A stretch of DNA of 64,000 nucleotides from Piezodorus guildinii (GCA_023052935.1 CM041298.1:18583371-18647370); one strand, 5' to 3'. Numbered from the stretch's first letter, positions 20,841 to 31,990 are shown. Translations and numbers: made by a program. The notes: a model not told the origin generated them from the letters alone.

Positions 20841-21644
20841 TTTTTAATTTAACTTTCACTTACCTATACATGTGGAATATATGGTAAGGGAAAGTATTGC
20901 AATCGTGATCATTTTCCAATGCAAGCTTTAACAGAAAATACACGTTTAGGGTCTCCTTAGTATCAATTTTCAAGCCCCTCAATGAAAAAAAAAGATCTGT
21001 GTGTGTATGTTTGTGCGGTAAATTAAACACGAAAACAATACGTTTTATCAAACTGAAACTTTTATCGTGGCATTTCCAAAGACCGGAAATTCAGCTATCA
21101 TTCTGGATCCCACCGTGAGATACGAATCCAACGACATTAAGCAGGCAAATGAAGTGGAAAGGGAAAACAGAGAAATCTACGAAAAATGTATCCCTTTCCT
21201 CAAGGAAAAGTTCCGCGAAAGCTTCAGCGAGAGAGACCTTGACGTCAGAGGCCTATGGTTCGGACCACGCGAAACTGTACCTAGTTCAACAAGGAGCTTC
21301 ATGGAGGATATTGGTGTCGATATAAAGGACGTAGCAAGGATAGCAGAGGATATAGTGCTTGACTGTCTGGGAATTATAAACCATTACATTTACTCATAGC
21401 GAATGAAACAGGGATCGATGGAGGACATGGGTGTGTATGTTTTTATTTATGTTTTAATTTTTTAACTTTTTATTGTTATAACTTTTATATTATAACTTTT
21501 TATTTATTGTTGTGGTATTATTATTATTTTATCTTATTTCATTATTTGTATTGTATATGCTGGAGATTTAATATTAAAGCGGGGTTTCATATGGTTGCCA
21601 TAGGATATCATGTGGTAATTATAATAATCATTATTAACATAATT

Positions 21645-21688
<44 letters not shown>

Positions 21689-22200
21689 TATAATTTTGAA
21701 TTAAATTTTAGAGATAAACAAGAAATAACAAAAGAAAGAATAAAATGAGAAAATAATTTAGGAAAAAAATTGAAAGAAAAAAAATGCTAAAAGAAAAAAA
21801 AATATATTAATCTATTTTTATGTGTATTGCATGTTAAGATTTTCATGATTTTAATATGTTTTTATCAAAAATTGTCCATTAAGGAAAAAAAAAAGTAAGC
21901 TGTGTAATTAGCAACCCAATTAAGTGGGTAGCACCTCTTGTTCAATGAAGTGTATCTCTCTAATTCAATCGTATTCATGGGTTGTTTCAACATTTTTAAA
22001 ATAAAAATCGAAGAATCTAAAAAGCAAGTTTATTATACTATGGATTTCGTAAATTTATTAAATTATTTCAAAAACGGCTCTAACGATTTTAGTTAAACTC
22101 GCTATGCCAATGAAAAATTAAATAGGTTTTAATATCATATAGCTATTATTCTTGTTAAAATAGTCTGACATGGCCAAAACAACCATTTTTCAAAATATTT
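20841..22200 (-). mobile_element. HINE-like element split by an endonuclease LINE
   Basis: The hairpin end (ACTTTCACTTACCTATACATG...ATATGGTAAGGGAAAGT) starts near 20850 and the GT tract is at 20998. The copy breaks at about 21063 and the body resumes near 22060 (CAAAAACGGCTCTAACGATTTTAG). The 5' end is lost. Confidence 0.7.
21064..21965 (+). pseudogene. Endonuclease-type LINE 3' end (family X, copy A)
   Basis: The 110-codon frame 21067-21399 (AFPKTGNSAIILDPTVRYE...VDIKDVARIAEDIVLDCLGIINHYIYS) matches the C-terminal restriction-like endonuclease of R2/NeSL-group LINEs, from just after the first catalytic Asp. A ~560 bp AT-rich 3' UTR follows, with a (TA)n tract at 21650-21685 and the end block GCAACCCAATTAAGTGGGTA. 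The same UTR occurs inverted at 59822-60400. 5'-truncated inside the endonuclease. Clade placement is by resemblance only. Confidence 0.7.
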
Positions 22201-22496
22201 TTTCCTTCATAGTGCTTTAATTTTGTTGATTGGAAATAATTTAATATTTCTGAATGTGATGAATGATAAGTAACAAGGGGGATATGAAATGGGAAAGGAT
22301 TTTAAAACAGAGTAAATTTTTTTTTCTTGTGCTTATAAAAATGGTAATTAAAATGTATAATGTATCCTTAGAAAATCTAAAGATTTTAAAAGGAATATTA
22401 GCTGACATAAGAATATGTAGAAGGTAATACTGAGTAACAGAAATGACATAAAGTTAAATAAGATATTGTTGAAGATAACAAATTCTACTGTTATAT
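22201..22496. other. AT-rich spacer
   Basis: Contains decayed HINE body at its start (to about 22200) and otherwise nothing recognised. Confidence 0.4.
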
Positions 22497-23336
22497 TTTT
22501 ACTTTCACTTACTATATATAGTAAGGGGAAGTATTGCGATCGTGAAATTTTTCGAATTCCAGTTTTCAACGGAAATACACGTTTTAGGGTCCCCTGAGTC
22601 CAAATAACCAAGTCCCGCAAAAAGGTCTGTGTGTGTGTCTGTGTCTGTGTGTGTGGTAAAACTTTTTTCATCAAAATGAGCCTACCAGAAGAGGCACTTT
22701 ATACCATGCATTTTGCACCTTTTTTCGATTTTCTCAAAAACGGTTCCGACGATTTTGTTTAAACTCGCTTTATTGATGTAAAATTTAATAGGATTTAATA
22801 TCATTTAGGTTTCTTTCGGTTTAAAATGGTCTTACAGGGCCTAAATGCCGATATTTTAAATTTTCTTTCTTTAAAGTACCTTTAATTTTGTTGATTCTAT
22901 AAAAATAACAATATTATCTTGTTATTACTGGTAAAAAACAGGTAAATATATAAATTGAATGAATTCGATACCCAACTAAAGGAGAAAACAGAAAAAATAT
23001 TTTTTTAATGCAATTCTTCGTTTTTGAACATAAGAACAGTAATATACATGTATGATATACCGTTGGAAAGCTAAAGATTTTAGAAAAAATATCATCTCAA
23101 ACACAAGCTTTTAAAAGTTATTGGAGAGTGATGAAAAGAAGATAAAACTTACTGATTATTTAAGATAATAATATAATTGATTTTTTAATAAAACACATGT
23201 TTCTAAATAAATTCAATTTGATTAATTCCTTAATAATTTCACGTATTTTTATCTCTAACTGTATTTGAAAATTCTTTCATTGATTTTAAAAATGGAGGTA
23301 AGTGAAAGTCGTGTGTTGCCCGCACCAGATTTTTTA
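22497..23336 (-). mobile_element. HINE-like element, full-length
   Basis: Starts TTTTT|ACTTTCACTTAC with the hairpin ACTTTCACTTACTATATA/TATAGTAAGGGGAAGT at about 22500-22533. It has a GT tract at 22626-22655 and ends GTAAGTGAAAGTCGTGTG...CCCGCACCAGA|TTTTTT at 23330. A ~60 bp deletion next to the GT tract distinguishes it from the copy at 40156. Confidence 0.82.
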
Positions 23337-23570
23337 AACTAAAATCAACGAATCTATTAAAATAACATAATTCTTATTTTAATTTTAATTTTATTAAAAC
23401 TATGCTTGAAGAAGCCAGTTAAGTTGTAAGTTATTTTATCATTGCATCAGATTTTTCTAAATATAATTTTTTTAATGATAAATTATTATGCATCTTTAGT
23501 TTTAAGTAGGGTTTCGTACACATATAATATTAATGATAATCAGAATGACGATTTTAAAATTATGAAAAAA

Positions 23571-24205
23571 AAGTCTGTGTGTTGTGTGTCCGTGTCCATG
23601 TTCGTGTGTGTGTGGTAAGACTAGCACAAAAACGAAAAGTCGTATAAAGCTAAAATTTCATATTTAAGACAACTATACGCCCATGATGTAAAAATATTTT
23701 TTTAAAAATTAAATCGGCTAACAAAAAGTGCTTCTTTATACTCTGCGTTATGCACTTTTTTAAGATTTTCGCTAACGAGACTCTAATGATTTTCATTGAA
23801 TTCGCTATATAGAAGTAAAATTTAATAGTCTTTAATAAAATGTAGATTTCATTATGTTTGAAATACTCTAACAGAGCTTCTGTGCCGATATTTAAAATTT
23901 CCTTCCTTTAAAGTATCTTTAATTTATATATATCCATAAGAATTACCCATATAATCTTATTAGGATTGACAATAAGCGGTTGAATTGAACGATATCCAAC
24001 TTATAGAAAAAATAGCGAAAATATTTTTTAATGTAATACTTGTTTTTGTTTTTTTAACACAAAGACACCAACGTAGATGCATAATATACCGTTGGAAGGC
24101 TAGAGTTTAATTTTAGAAAAAAATATTATATAATATATTAAGTAATGTAATGCATGTTGTAAAGGTAATGTAATGTGACAAATAGAACATGCAATTATTT
24201 ATAAT
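23571..24205 (-). mobile_element. HINE-like element, outer host of the 24-30 kb nest (left part)
   Basis: GT-rich start, CAACTATACGCCC block and GACAAATAGAACATGC body. It breaks at ~24205 and resumes at ~29834, ending GGTAAGTAAAAGCCGCCCCAGA near 29990. AATTATTTATAAT is present at both breakpoints (24193-24205 and 29830-29842). Confidence 0.7.
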
Positions 24206-24547
24206 CATTGTGGATGTAATTAGTTGACCGCTGAGAATTACTGGAAGGAATTAGTCCGGGTGGCGGTCATTAAATGATACAACTAAATAGTTTCAACTAT
24301 TTTATTGTTTGCCAACGTTTCGACCCCCTTTGTGGGTCATCATCAGGGCTAAAGATAAAAAAGAATATAATTTCAATGACATTACATACAATATTATATA
24401 ACCTATTTAGCTAGAGAACGTCGGTATTAAAAAATAACAGAAGAACTGTATATATAAAAAAAAAAATAAAAAAAATAAAAATGTTCACTAAACATAATTT
24501 AGATAGGTATCAATAATTTACATGTAATATGGAATATAAAAATATGA

Positions 24548-24583
<36 letters not shown>

Positions 24584-25005
24584 TCGTATATATTACAATT
24601 TGTCATAATAGACAATAATAATAGTGCTACAGGACCTCATTCATACAATATTTACAATATAAACAAAAGGAAAGTCAAATTACATAAAATAAAATCAAAA
24701 TAAATAAACGTATACAATAACAAAATTTATAGACAAAATAAATACAAATAAATGAAGTTAACAAATAAATAAACAAAACATGTCTCATTCATACCTATGT
24801 ACAATATTTACAATCAGCTCGGGAAACCCCGGACGGGGCTTGTCCCCCCACTTGTGGAAGGACAAGCAGAGCCCAAAGGATTCCAGCGCCTCCCTCTCAG
24901 CCGCATCACTGGTGAGAGCCAGCGGAAGCTAAGTGAGGGCGCCAGAGCCACAATCACACCGCACATGAGAGGAGAATCTGACCAGTGTCAGAACTCCAGA
25001 ATAGA

Positions 25006-27690
25006 TTACAATATGTCTCGGGGCCACTGCCGTTTCAACCTTCTGGGAGGGTTGTATGGATGAGTGGAGCTGGATAGGGATTGTGCTAGAGGATTAGGAT
25101 GATGAATGAGGTTCTGGTGGAATTTGGAAAATTTAGATGGAATCAGGTCTGAAATAAATGGAACATTAAGGTCGTGGTGCAAGGTATAGTTGGATACATA
25201 ATAAGGAGCATTTACTATTATTCGCAGGACTTTGGATTGAAAGGATTGAATGCGTTTGATGTTAGAACGTTTAGCTGTCCCCCACAGTTCAAGTCCGTAG
25301 GTCCAGATTGGTTTCAGTATTGTCTTGTAAAGTAATAATTTGTTGTCAACTGTAAGCTTAGATTTTCTGTTTAGTAGTCTGTATAACTGTCCGAATCGTC
25401 TGTTGAGTTCTTTTCGTTTAAGTCTTGTATGTGGGTTCCACGTCAATCTTTTGTCTAGTAGTAAGCCAAGATACCGGACTGTGTCTGAGGAAGGAAGCGG
25501 TATGGAATTGAAATGAACCATTGGACAGGATTTGCGTCGAAGGGTGAAGGTGACGTGGGTGCATTTGCTTTCATTAACCTTAATACGCCAAGCATTACAC
25601 CAGTCCTCGATAAGACAAAGGTGTCTTTGCAGGATTAAGGATGCTGTTTCAGGATCGGAATCGGATGATAGGATGGCGGTGTCATCTGCAAATGTTGCCA
25701 GAAAGGTGTCAGGATGATTAGGAATATCAGCAGTGTAAAGGATGTAGAGGACGGGTCCCAAGACGCTGCCTTGAGGAACACCGGCCTGAATGGGATAAAA
25801 GTTAGAAAATTCTACACCACAGCGAACTCGGAAGGAGCGGTTTGAGAGATAGGATCGTAGAATGAGGTATAGAGACTGGGGTAAATGCGTTTTAAGCTTG
25901 AAGAATAATCCGGTGTGCCATACCCGGTCAAAAGCTTGCGCTATGTCCAGAAACGCACCAGAACAATACTCTTTGCATTCAAGGGCTGAGGAAATATGGT
26001 CTACAACTCGGAGTCCTTGTTGAACAGTGGAATGACGAGCACGGAAACCAAACTGATGGGAAGGAAGATTTTGTGATTCTAATATAGGCAGGATTCGTTT
26101 TAGAAGGAGTTTTTCAAAGACTTTTGAGAGGATGGGGAGTAGACTAATAGGTCTGTAAGAAGAAGTGTTGCTGGAAGGTTTACCTGGTTTTAGGAAGAGA
26201 ATGATTGTGGAATGTTTCCACAAGAGAGGAAAATAGGTGGTGCGTAGGATGCAGTTGTAGATATAGGTTAGGAATATAATAGCTTTCTGCGGAAGTTGAC
26301 GGAGGATCTGGGGGGTAAGGAGATCATGTCCAGGAGATTTACGGAGGGTCAGTTTCTGGAGAAGATATTTAACCTCAGAGGGATTAATAGCTTTAGGAGG
26401 TAGGGAAAGAGGTATTGGTGACAAAAGGAAGTCTTGTACTGCTGCGGTATGATTGCTTTGGGATTCCGGATGAGGAGTGAATACTTTGGAGAGGTGTGTG
26501 GCGAATTCCTCGGCTTTGTCTTCATCAGACGCAGCCCAAGAGTCATCACCACGCCGGAGAGGATGGGAAACTAGATGGGATTTTAAAATCTTTTTTGTGA
26601 CATTCCACAGGGAATTGTCACTAGCTGACAGAGAGGAGAGGTAGGAATTAAAGGACTGGGAACGGAAGGTCGCCAACTCCTGCTTCAATTGTCTACAATA
26701 GAAGTTATAGGAGCGGCGATCTGTTGGGTGTCGGGTGCGCTGCCATAATGATCTGGCACGGCGTTTTGCATGGATTAGGTCTGTAAGGTGTTGAGGCAAA
26801 TGGTTTTGGTGAGGAGTTATATTGGAGTGCTTAGGAGAGGAGGCAGTCCAGACAGCTTGCTGAATGGCGGTGGTGAAGGAGTAGACGGAATCGTCAAGGT
26901 CTTCTGGGGTTTTGAGGGTCGCTCTGAGGTTAATATTATCGGTCAGGATTTGGCGAAATAGGTTCCAGTTGACAGGGCCTCGGATAAATGACGGTGGGAT
27001 AGGTTTTGGAATTGGAGTGAGAGATACTTTTAGGATTAGTGGACTATGGTCTGAGGATAGTTCATCAAGTCGAGTTACAGATAAGTTGAGGGAGCCTAAT
27101 CCGCTGTGAATGAAGAAGTCAAGGATGTCAGGATTACGGTTGGGATCGGTTGGCCAGTAGGTAGGGGAATCAGGAGGTAGGAGATTGAAATGACGGGAGT
27201 TGAGTGCAGACAGCAAATTTCGCCCACGAGAATTCGTGGTTCTCGAACCCCACTGTTGATGCTTGGCATTTAAGTCTGCACCCAGAATGAAATGATTTCC
27301 TAAGGAATTTAGAAAGGATACAAATTCGGTGTTGGAAATGGAGTGTTTGGGAGGGCAATATGCTGATGTAAGGGTTATCGGAAAGGGAAAACTTTTGATT
27401 ACTATGGCAGTGGTTTGTAGGAAATCATAGGTAGGAAGTGGGAGTATGTGATGAGAGAGGGACTGGTGCACAATGACAGCAGTACCGGCATGGGCTTTGC
27501 CGTCTGGGTGGTCCGTACGGTATGTTACGTATTGAGGTATTTTGAAGAACTGTTTAGTGGTTAGTCTAGTTTCAGTAATAAGTGCTACGTCAACGTTTTT
27601 GTCATGCAATAAAGCTGTAAGTTCGTCAGTATGATTTCTAACACCATTCGCATTCCATAGGAGAATGGATAAGGAGTTAGGTGAAGTCAT
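25006..27690 (-). CDS. Jockey ORF2: endonuclease-reverse transcriptase (JocA)
   Basis: This 894-residue protein nicks target DNA and primes cDNA synthesis from the nick. The N-terminal APE-type endonuclease (about 1-225) keeps N13 (WNANG), E40 (TETRL), D139/N141 (GADLNA), D188 (NPDILDFF) and S213-D214-H215 (SSDHSPL). The reverse transcriptase (about 460-740) has RPISLLP, the AFDRVWH block, GVPQGSVLGP and catalytic FADD at 667-670. The C-terminal part ends in the PPRRLKRQWPRDIL signature shared by all Jockey fragments here. The start ATG (27688-27690) directly abuts the ORF1 stop (TAA|ATG), suggesting termination-reinitiation. All key residues are intact, so the enzyme could be functional. Confidence 0.95.
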   Translation of the reverse strand: MTSPNSLSILLWNANGVRNHTDELTALLHDKNVDVALITETRLTTKQFFKIPQYVTYRTDHPDGKAHAGTAVIVHQSLSHHILPLPTYDFLQTTAIVIKSFPFPITLTSAYCPPKHSISNTEFVSFLNSLGNHFILGADLNAKHQQWGSRTTNSRGRNLLSALNSRHFNLLPPDSPTYWPTDPNRNPDILDFFIHSGLGSLNLSVTRLDELSSDHSPLILKVSLTPIPKPIPPSFIRGPVNWNLFRQILTDNINLRATLKTPEDLDDSVYSFTTAIQQAVWTASSPKHSNITPHQNHLPQHLTDLIHAKRRARSLWQRTRHPTDRRSYNFYCRQLKQELATFRSQSFNSYLSSLSASDNSLWNVTKKILKSHLVSHPLRRGDDSWAASDEDKAEEFATHLSKVFTPHPESQSNHTAAVQDFLLSPIPLSLPPKAINPSEVKYLLQKLTLRKSPGHDLLTPQILRQLPQKAIIFLTYIYNCILRTTYFPLLWKHSTIILFLKPGKPSSNTSSYRPISLLPILSKVFEKLLLKRILPILESQNLPSHQFGFRARHSTVQQGLRVVDHISSALECKEYCSGAFLDIAQAFDRVWHTGLFFKLKTHLPQSLYLILRSYLSNRSFRVRCGVEFSNFYPIQAGVPQGSVLGPVLYILYTADIPNHPDTFLATFADDTAILSSDSDPETASLILQRHLCLIEDWCNAWRIKVNESKCTHVTFTLRRKSCPMVHFNSIPLPSSDTVRYLGLLLDKRLTWNPHTRLKRKELNRRFGQLYRLLNRKSKLTVDNKLLLYKTILKPIWTYGLELWGTAKRSNIKRIQSFQSKVLRIIVNAPYYVSNYTLHHDLNVPFISDLIPSKFSKFHQNLIHHPNPLAQSLSSSTHPYNPPRRLKRQWPRDIL

Positions 27691-28985
27691 TTAAGGATTT
27701 TTTAAGGAAGGGATTAAGTTTGATACAAGATTAGTAAGTAGTGATATTAGCGGCATAACGAGGGATTTGATTTCAGTGATGAAGGATGTCATCAAACTTG
27801 TAAGGTCTGAGACATTTGATGGAGGAGGAATATGAGAAATTTGATGCGGATGAGGTTTTTGAGGGTTGGGTAAATTTTGAGGAATAGCTGGTTGTGGAAC
27901 GGTTTGAGGATTTTGAAGTGTGCGTTGTTCCGGCAGGGCCTCGGCCTCTTTGTTCTGGTTCCCACCTCCAAGTAGATGGGCAAATGTAACATTGGAATCA
28001 ATTGTTTTTGAAGGTTGTCTTCTGCTTCTGATCGGTTCAGCTGTTTCATCCAGATTCTGAGGTTTTTGGTATCTGCTTTTGAGGTTCTTGTAGATTTGAC
28101 ATCCCTTGTAGCTAGCCGGGTGGTCCTTGAGGCACAGAGCACAAACAGCGGGTGTTGATCTTGGTCTTGTACATTCTTCTGACTTATGTTGTTCACCGCA
28201 TTTCACACAGCGTGGTATGTGGTGACAATAACTTCTAGTATGACCATATGCCTGACAATTGTGGCACTGCACTATTTCTTTCTTAGTGTAAGGTTTTTCA
28301 ACTCTTACACTAGTATAGTATAATCTATTGAGGTCATAAATTTTTTCGACTCCCGCTGATGGCTCCAAGTCCACAAAGAATAGAGGCAGTGGAATTTTAT
28401 CTTTTAGGACGTTGGTGACTTGCCGCACTTTATAGCCTATCTCCGTCAGTTCTTCTTGGATAGCTGCTGCTGGTGTCGAAGGGTGTAGGTTTCTAATTAC
28501 AACCCTTAAAGCTCTCTCCTGGCGTAACTGATATGTATGAAAATCAGCTTTGGTCTCCGTCAGATATTTTACTATTTTTCTGTAGGTTTCGGCGGTAGTC
28601 GGGGATATTTTAGTATCACTGGTTCTACTTATACAATAATAACTGTTAGGATCCGTTAATTTATTTAGATGCGCACACAGTAGTTGAAAGTTTTTAATAT
28701 TTTTAACAAATATTGGTGGAGGTGATGGTTCTTTTGGTATAGGAGAAGATTCCATTGTTTCTTTTTCAATTTGAAGGATCTGAAATGGGTTCGGTGTAAA
28801 AAACGGCGATTCTTCAGATAATCCTTGTGATGATGTGCTAGGCTGTGGTTCAGATCCTAAAGAGGTAGCTGAAGCAGTCGCTGTGGAATCATTTTTTTAT
28901 TATTATCACGGCGAGGTCTCTGTTTTGTGGGAGACGAGTTTGAATCTGCAGATCTAGATCTTTTACTTGTAACTTTCGAGGACAT
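27691..28985 (-). CDS. Jockey ORF1: gag-like zinc-knuckle protein (JocA), frameshifted
   Basis: Nucleic-acid-binding protein that packages element RNA. From the inner Met (28755) 354 residues are open: a region like the PRE_C2HC domain (about 75-155), then three knuckles, C164-C167-H172-C177, C183-C186-H190-C195 and C205-C208-H212-C219, and a Pro-rich then Leu-rich C-terminus. The natural start is probably the ATG at 28983-28985 (MSSKVTSKRSRSADS, basic). That frame is lost at a 7-A run (28892-28898); one more A would restore a ~431-residue gag. This could be a real mutation or a homopolymer sequencing error. ORF1 ends immediately before the ORF2 ATG. Confidence 0.88.
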
Positions 28986-29996
28986 CACTTGATGAAAATA
29001 TCGCATTGATTAAAAAAAATAAATAGGAATAAATATATAATGGAATAAGAATAAGAAGGGAAAAAAATAAATAAAAGAAAGATAAGGAAAATAAAAGCAA
29101 GCCCGAGCTTGCCGAGCTAGCGGCAATCAGCTGATCAGTGACCCTCCTTTCACTTTTTCGTGTTTGTACAAAGTAAATTATAACTTTGCTTACCGAAATT
29201 TCTCCAATATTCACTGCTGTAGTATTCCTGAGGTCTAGTGATGTTTTCCAGACTGAACTCAAGCGAATTCCTACTGAAAAAAGCAAAAATCTGAGAGACG
29301 AAGTAACGTATGACTGTTATCATCGAGCGCATCAGCTGATCAATGAAAAATATGAAGTAGAGTGGAGATACGTACCGCATGGTGGGAGAATGGAAACTAG
29401 GTACTGTTTGGTAGATGGGGGGTAGGTAGGATGGAAAATACGTAGGAAAAAAGGTAGTATGGAAAGTAAGTACTGATTTATGGACAGGGTCTGACAACAA
29501 TGACTAAAATTCTTAATACTACCATACGAAGAATCAATGAAATTTAACTTATGATTATAATAATGATACAGGATAAAAAAAGTTCTAATTTAATTCTTGA
29601 AATATCACCTATATAATAGCAAGAACAATTCTTTCTTACTATTATATAGGTTCTCTAGCTAAATAGGTTATATAATATTGTATGTAATGTCATTGAAATT
29701 ATATTCTTTTGTATCTTTAGCCCTGATGATGACCCACAAAGGGGGTCGAAACGTTGGCAAACAATAAAATAGTTGAAACTATTTAGTTGTTTCATTTAAT
29801 GACCGCCACCCGGACTAATTCCTTCCAGTAATTATTTATAATATTCGCAACAATTTGATATTGTTATATGTGTTTTAACGAAACTGAATAAACGTTTTAT
29901 TTAAATTAAGTTTCTAAATTTTAAATTTATGTTTATTTAATTGTACTCAAATTGATTTTAACAGTCGAGGTAAGTAAAAGCCGCCCCAGACTTTTA

Positions 29997-30432
29997 TAAT
30001 ATAATTATAATATTATTATAATTATAAACGTTATTGACCAATTAAACATGATTTTATAATCACAGAGAGGATTAAATTGAAATATTTAAAAATGCTACAA
30101 ACTTATTTAATTACCCGAAACCTTGTCATTGATTGGTCTTTAATTATATAAATTTTCAAAAATGTAGAAGGGGTTAGTTAATTTATTAAAGCATTGTGAC
30201 TGTGGGAGGTAGAAGTATCGACACATCGTCAATAGTTACACAAACAACGTCATTTAAGAAAAAAAGAGAATAAAGCCACTGACGTCATTGAAAAAATCCA
30301 CAGGCCTGTTATAAACAGCTAGGCTCATGCTGGCTGTCAAATATAAAATGTATTCATTTACTATTTATACCATAATTATATAATAAAATATATTTTTATT
30401 CGCGTTTTATGTTGTATATTATTCTAACAGTT
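29997..30432. other. AT-rich sequence with a short shared repeat
   Basis: 30030-30145 is homologous to 20175-20290. The remainder is unassigned. Confidence 0.45.
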
Positions 30433-31990
30433 AAGGAAAAATCTAGTGCGGGCTACACACGAATTTTACTTACCACAGTTCTTAAAATGAATATAAGTAT
30501 CTTAAAATACAGTTAGAGAAAAAAAAAATCTGGTCCACGCAACACACGACTTTCACTAACCTTCGTTGTTAAAATCAATTTAAATAGTTCTTAATAATTT
30601 TTAAATACTCTTACCGAGAAAAATAAATAGTTAAAGAATTAATTACATTGAATTTCATTAGAAACATGTGTTTTATTAAAAAAAAATTACTATTATTATT
30701 AAGTCCTCCGCACAATAGTAAATGCTCCTTATTATGTCTCCAACAATACCTTGCACCACGACCTTAATGTTCCATTTATTTCAGACCTAATTCCATCCAA
30801 ATTTTCCAAATTCCACCAGAACCTATTTCATCAAACGCATTCAATCCTTTGAATCCAAAGTCCTCCGTACAATAGTAAATGCTCCTTATTATGTCTCCAA
30901 CTATACCTTGCACCACGACCTTAATGTTCCATTTATTTCAGACCTAATTCCATCCAAATTTTCCAAATTCCACCAGAATCTATTTCATCATCCTAATCCT
31001 CTAGCTCGATCTCTATCCAGCTCCACTCATCCATACAACCCACCTAGAAGGTTGAAACGGCAGTGGTCCCGCGACCTTTTGTAAAGATATTGGAGTTCTA
31101 GCACTGGCTAGATTCTCCACTCAATGTGATGTATGTATGAGTGTGTGTATGTGTATATAGGTATAAGTGAATTCTTGACTATTGTATTGATTCATTATTG
31201 TGTATATATTTTATTGTAATTTTATGCTGTGTAAATATTGTATGAATGTAGTATGTATGATATCTTTCAGCACTACTATTAATGTCCAAATTGGGACAGA
31301 TTGTAATTTTACTCAATAAAAATTGTTTTGTTGTTGAGTAAACTATTATTATTATGTATGACAATCAGTTAGTTTTGACGGCTTTTTAACAATCTTCGTT
31401 AACGTTTACAATTTTGTGTATGATGTAATAATTTTTCTAAAATCTTTAGCTTTCTAACGTATATTAACGTCTACTGTAATTTTAAAACACTATATAGATT
31501 TAAAAAATATGTTGGTCTTTTTTTCTTTTAGTTGGATATCATATTTGTTCAAATTATATATTTATCCGTGTTTTATCAGTAATAAATATATATATTTAAA
31601 GATTCCTAAAAATTAAAGATACTTTAGAGGAAGAAGATTTAAAATATCGGCATTTTAGCCCTGTCGGACTATTTCAATCAGAATAAAACTTACGTGATAT
31701 TAATGCCCATTAAATTTTACATCGTTACAGCGGGTTTTATCATAATCGTTAAAGCCTTTTTTGAGAAGACCGTAAAAAAGTGCTACATACATACATCGTA
31801 TAAAGTGGCTCTTAGGATAGCTGATTTTGATGAGCAAGTTGCTATAACATCTCGGGCGTATATTTTATCTCAAGTATGACATTTCAGTATTGTACGACTA
31901 TTCGTTTTCGTGCTAGACTTACTAAACACACACACGCGCGCGGAAACACGTACAGACACACAGATATTTTTACAGACACACAGGGGACCC
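30433..31990 (+). mobile_element. Two HINE-like 5' ends; the second split by a Jockey fragment
   Basis: A first 5' end (TCTAGTGCGGGCTACACACG) occupies ~30440-30517. A second begins at 30527 (TCTGGTCCACGCAACACACG), runs to 30701, resumes at 31355 and continues to the GGGGACCCTAAAAATAG block near 31990. The hairpin end is missing. Confidence 0.72.
30702..31341 (+). pseudogene. 5'-truncated Jockey fragment with internal tandem duplication
   Basis: Exact 13-bp duplication ACTATTATTATTA (30689-30701 and 31342-31354). It encodes the last ~80 residues of a JocA-like RT (VNAPYYVSNYTLHHDLNVPFISDLIPSKFSKFHQN ... PPRRLKRQWSRDLL). The first ~130 bp are repeated, with a period of 157 bp (30703 versus 30860). 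It ends in a GTTGTTGAGTA-type tail without poly(A). Confidence 0.85.

Larger units (their letters stand above)
24550..29345 (-). mobile_element. Full-length Jockey LINE (JocA)
   Basis: Exact 12-bp duplication AAAAATATGAAG at 24538-24549 and 29346-29357. On the minus strand: 5' UTR 29345-28986 (with the palindrome ATCAGCTGAT twice, near 29335 and 29130), gag-like ORF1, ORF2 with endonuclease and reverse transcriptase, ~425 bp 3' UTR and ~31 A. At ~4.8 kb the length is normal for Jockey. ORF2 is open; ORF1 has one frameshift. No RNase H domain, as expected for the clade. Confidence 0.93.
24206..29833. mobile_element. ~0.8 kb inverted-arm element (Penelope-like?) carrying JocA
   Basis: The ~190-bp arms 24236-24425 and 29650-29833 are inverted copies. 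Each contains the block CTGATGATGACCC...GGGTCGAAACG, seen inverted at 24311-24346 and direct at 29723-29752. Removing JocA and one target copy leaves ~0.8 kb of non-coding DNA. The left side has ~30 bp (24206-24235) not mirrored on the right. Inverted terminal units, a variable-length duplication of ~13 bp and a one-sided tail fit degenerate Penelope-like elements, but no Penelope reverse transcriptase is present, so this is inference. Confidence 0.5.

Noticed and set aside
29186..29425. 79-codon plus-strand gene
   Set aside because: It spans the JocA 5' end and its target duplication, so it is antisense to the LINE 5' UTR plus flank and cannot be a pre-existing gene.
29723..29752. Bona fide hammerhead ribozyme
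   Set aside because: As a definite call it fails: an extra T follows CTGATGA and no stem III with a GUH cleavage site is visible. Kept only as a hypothesis in the findings.
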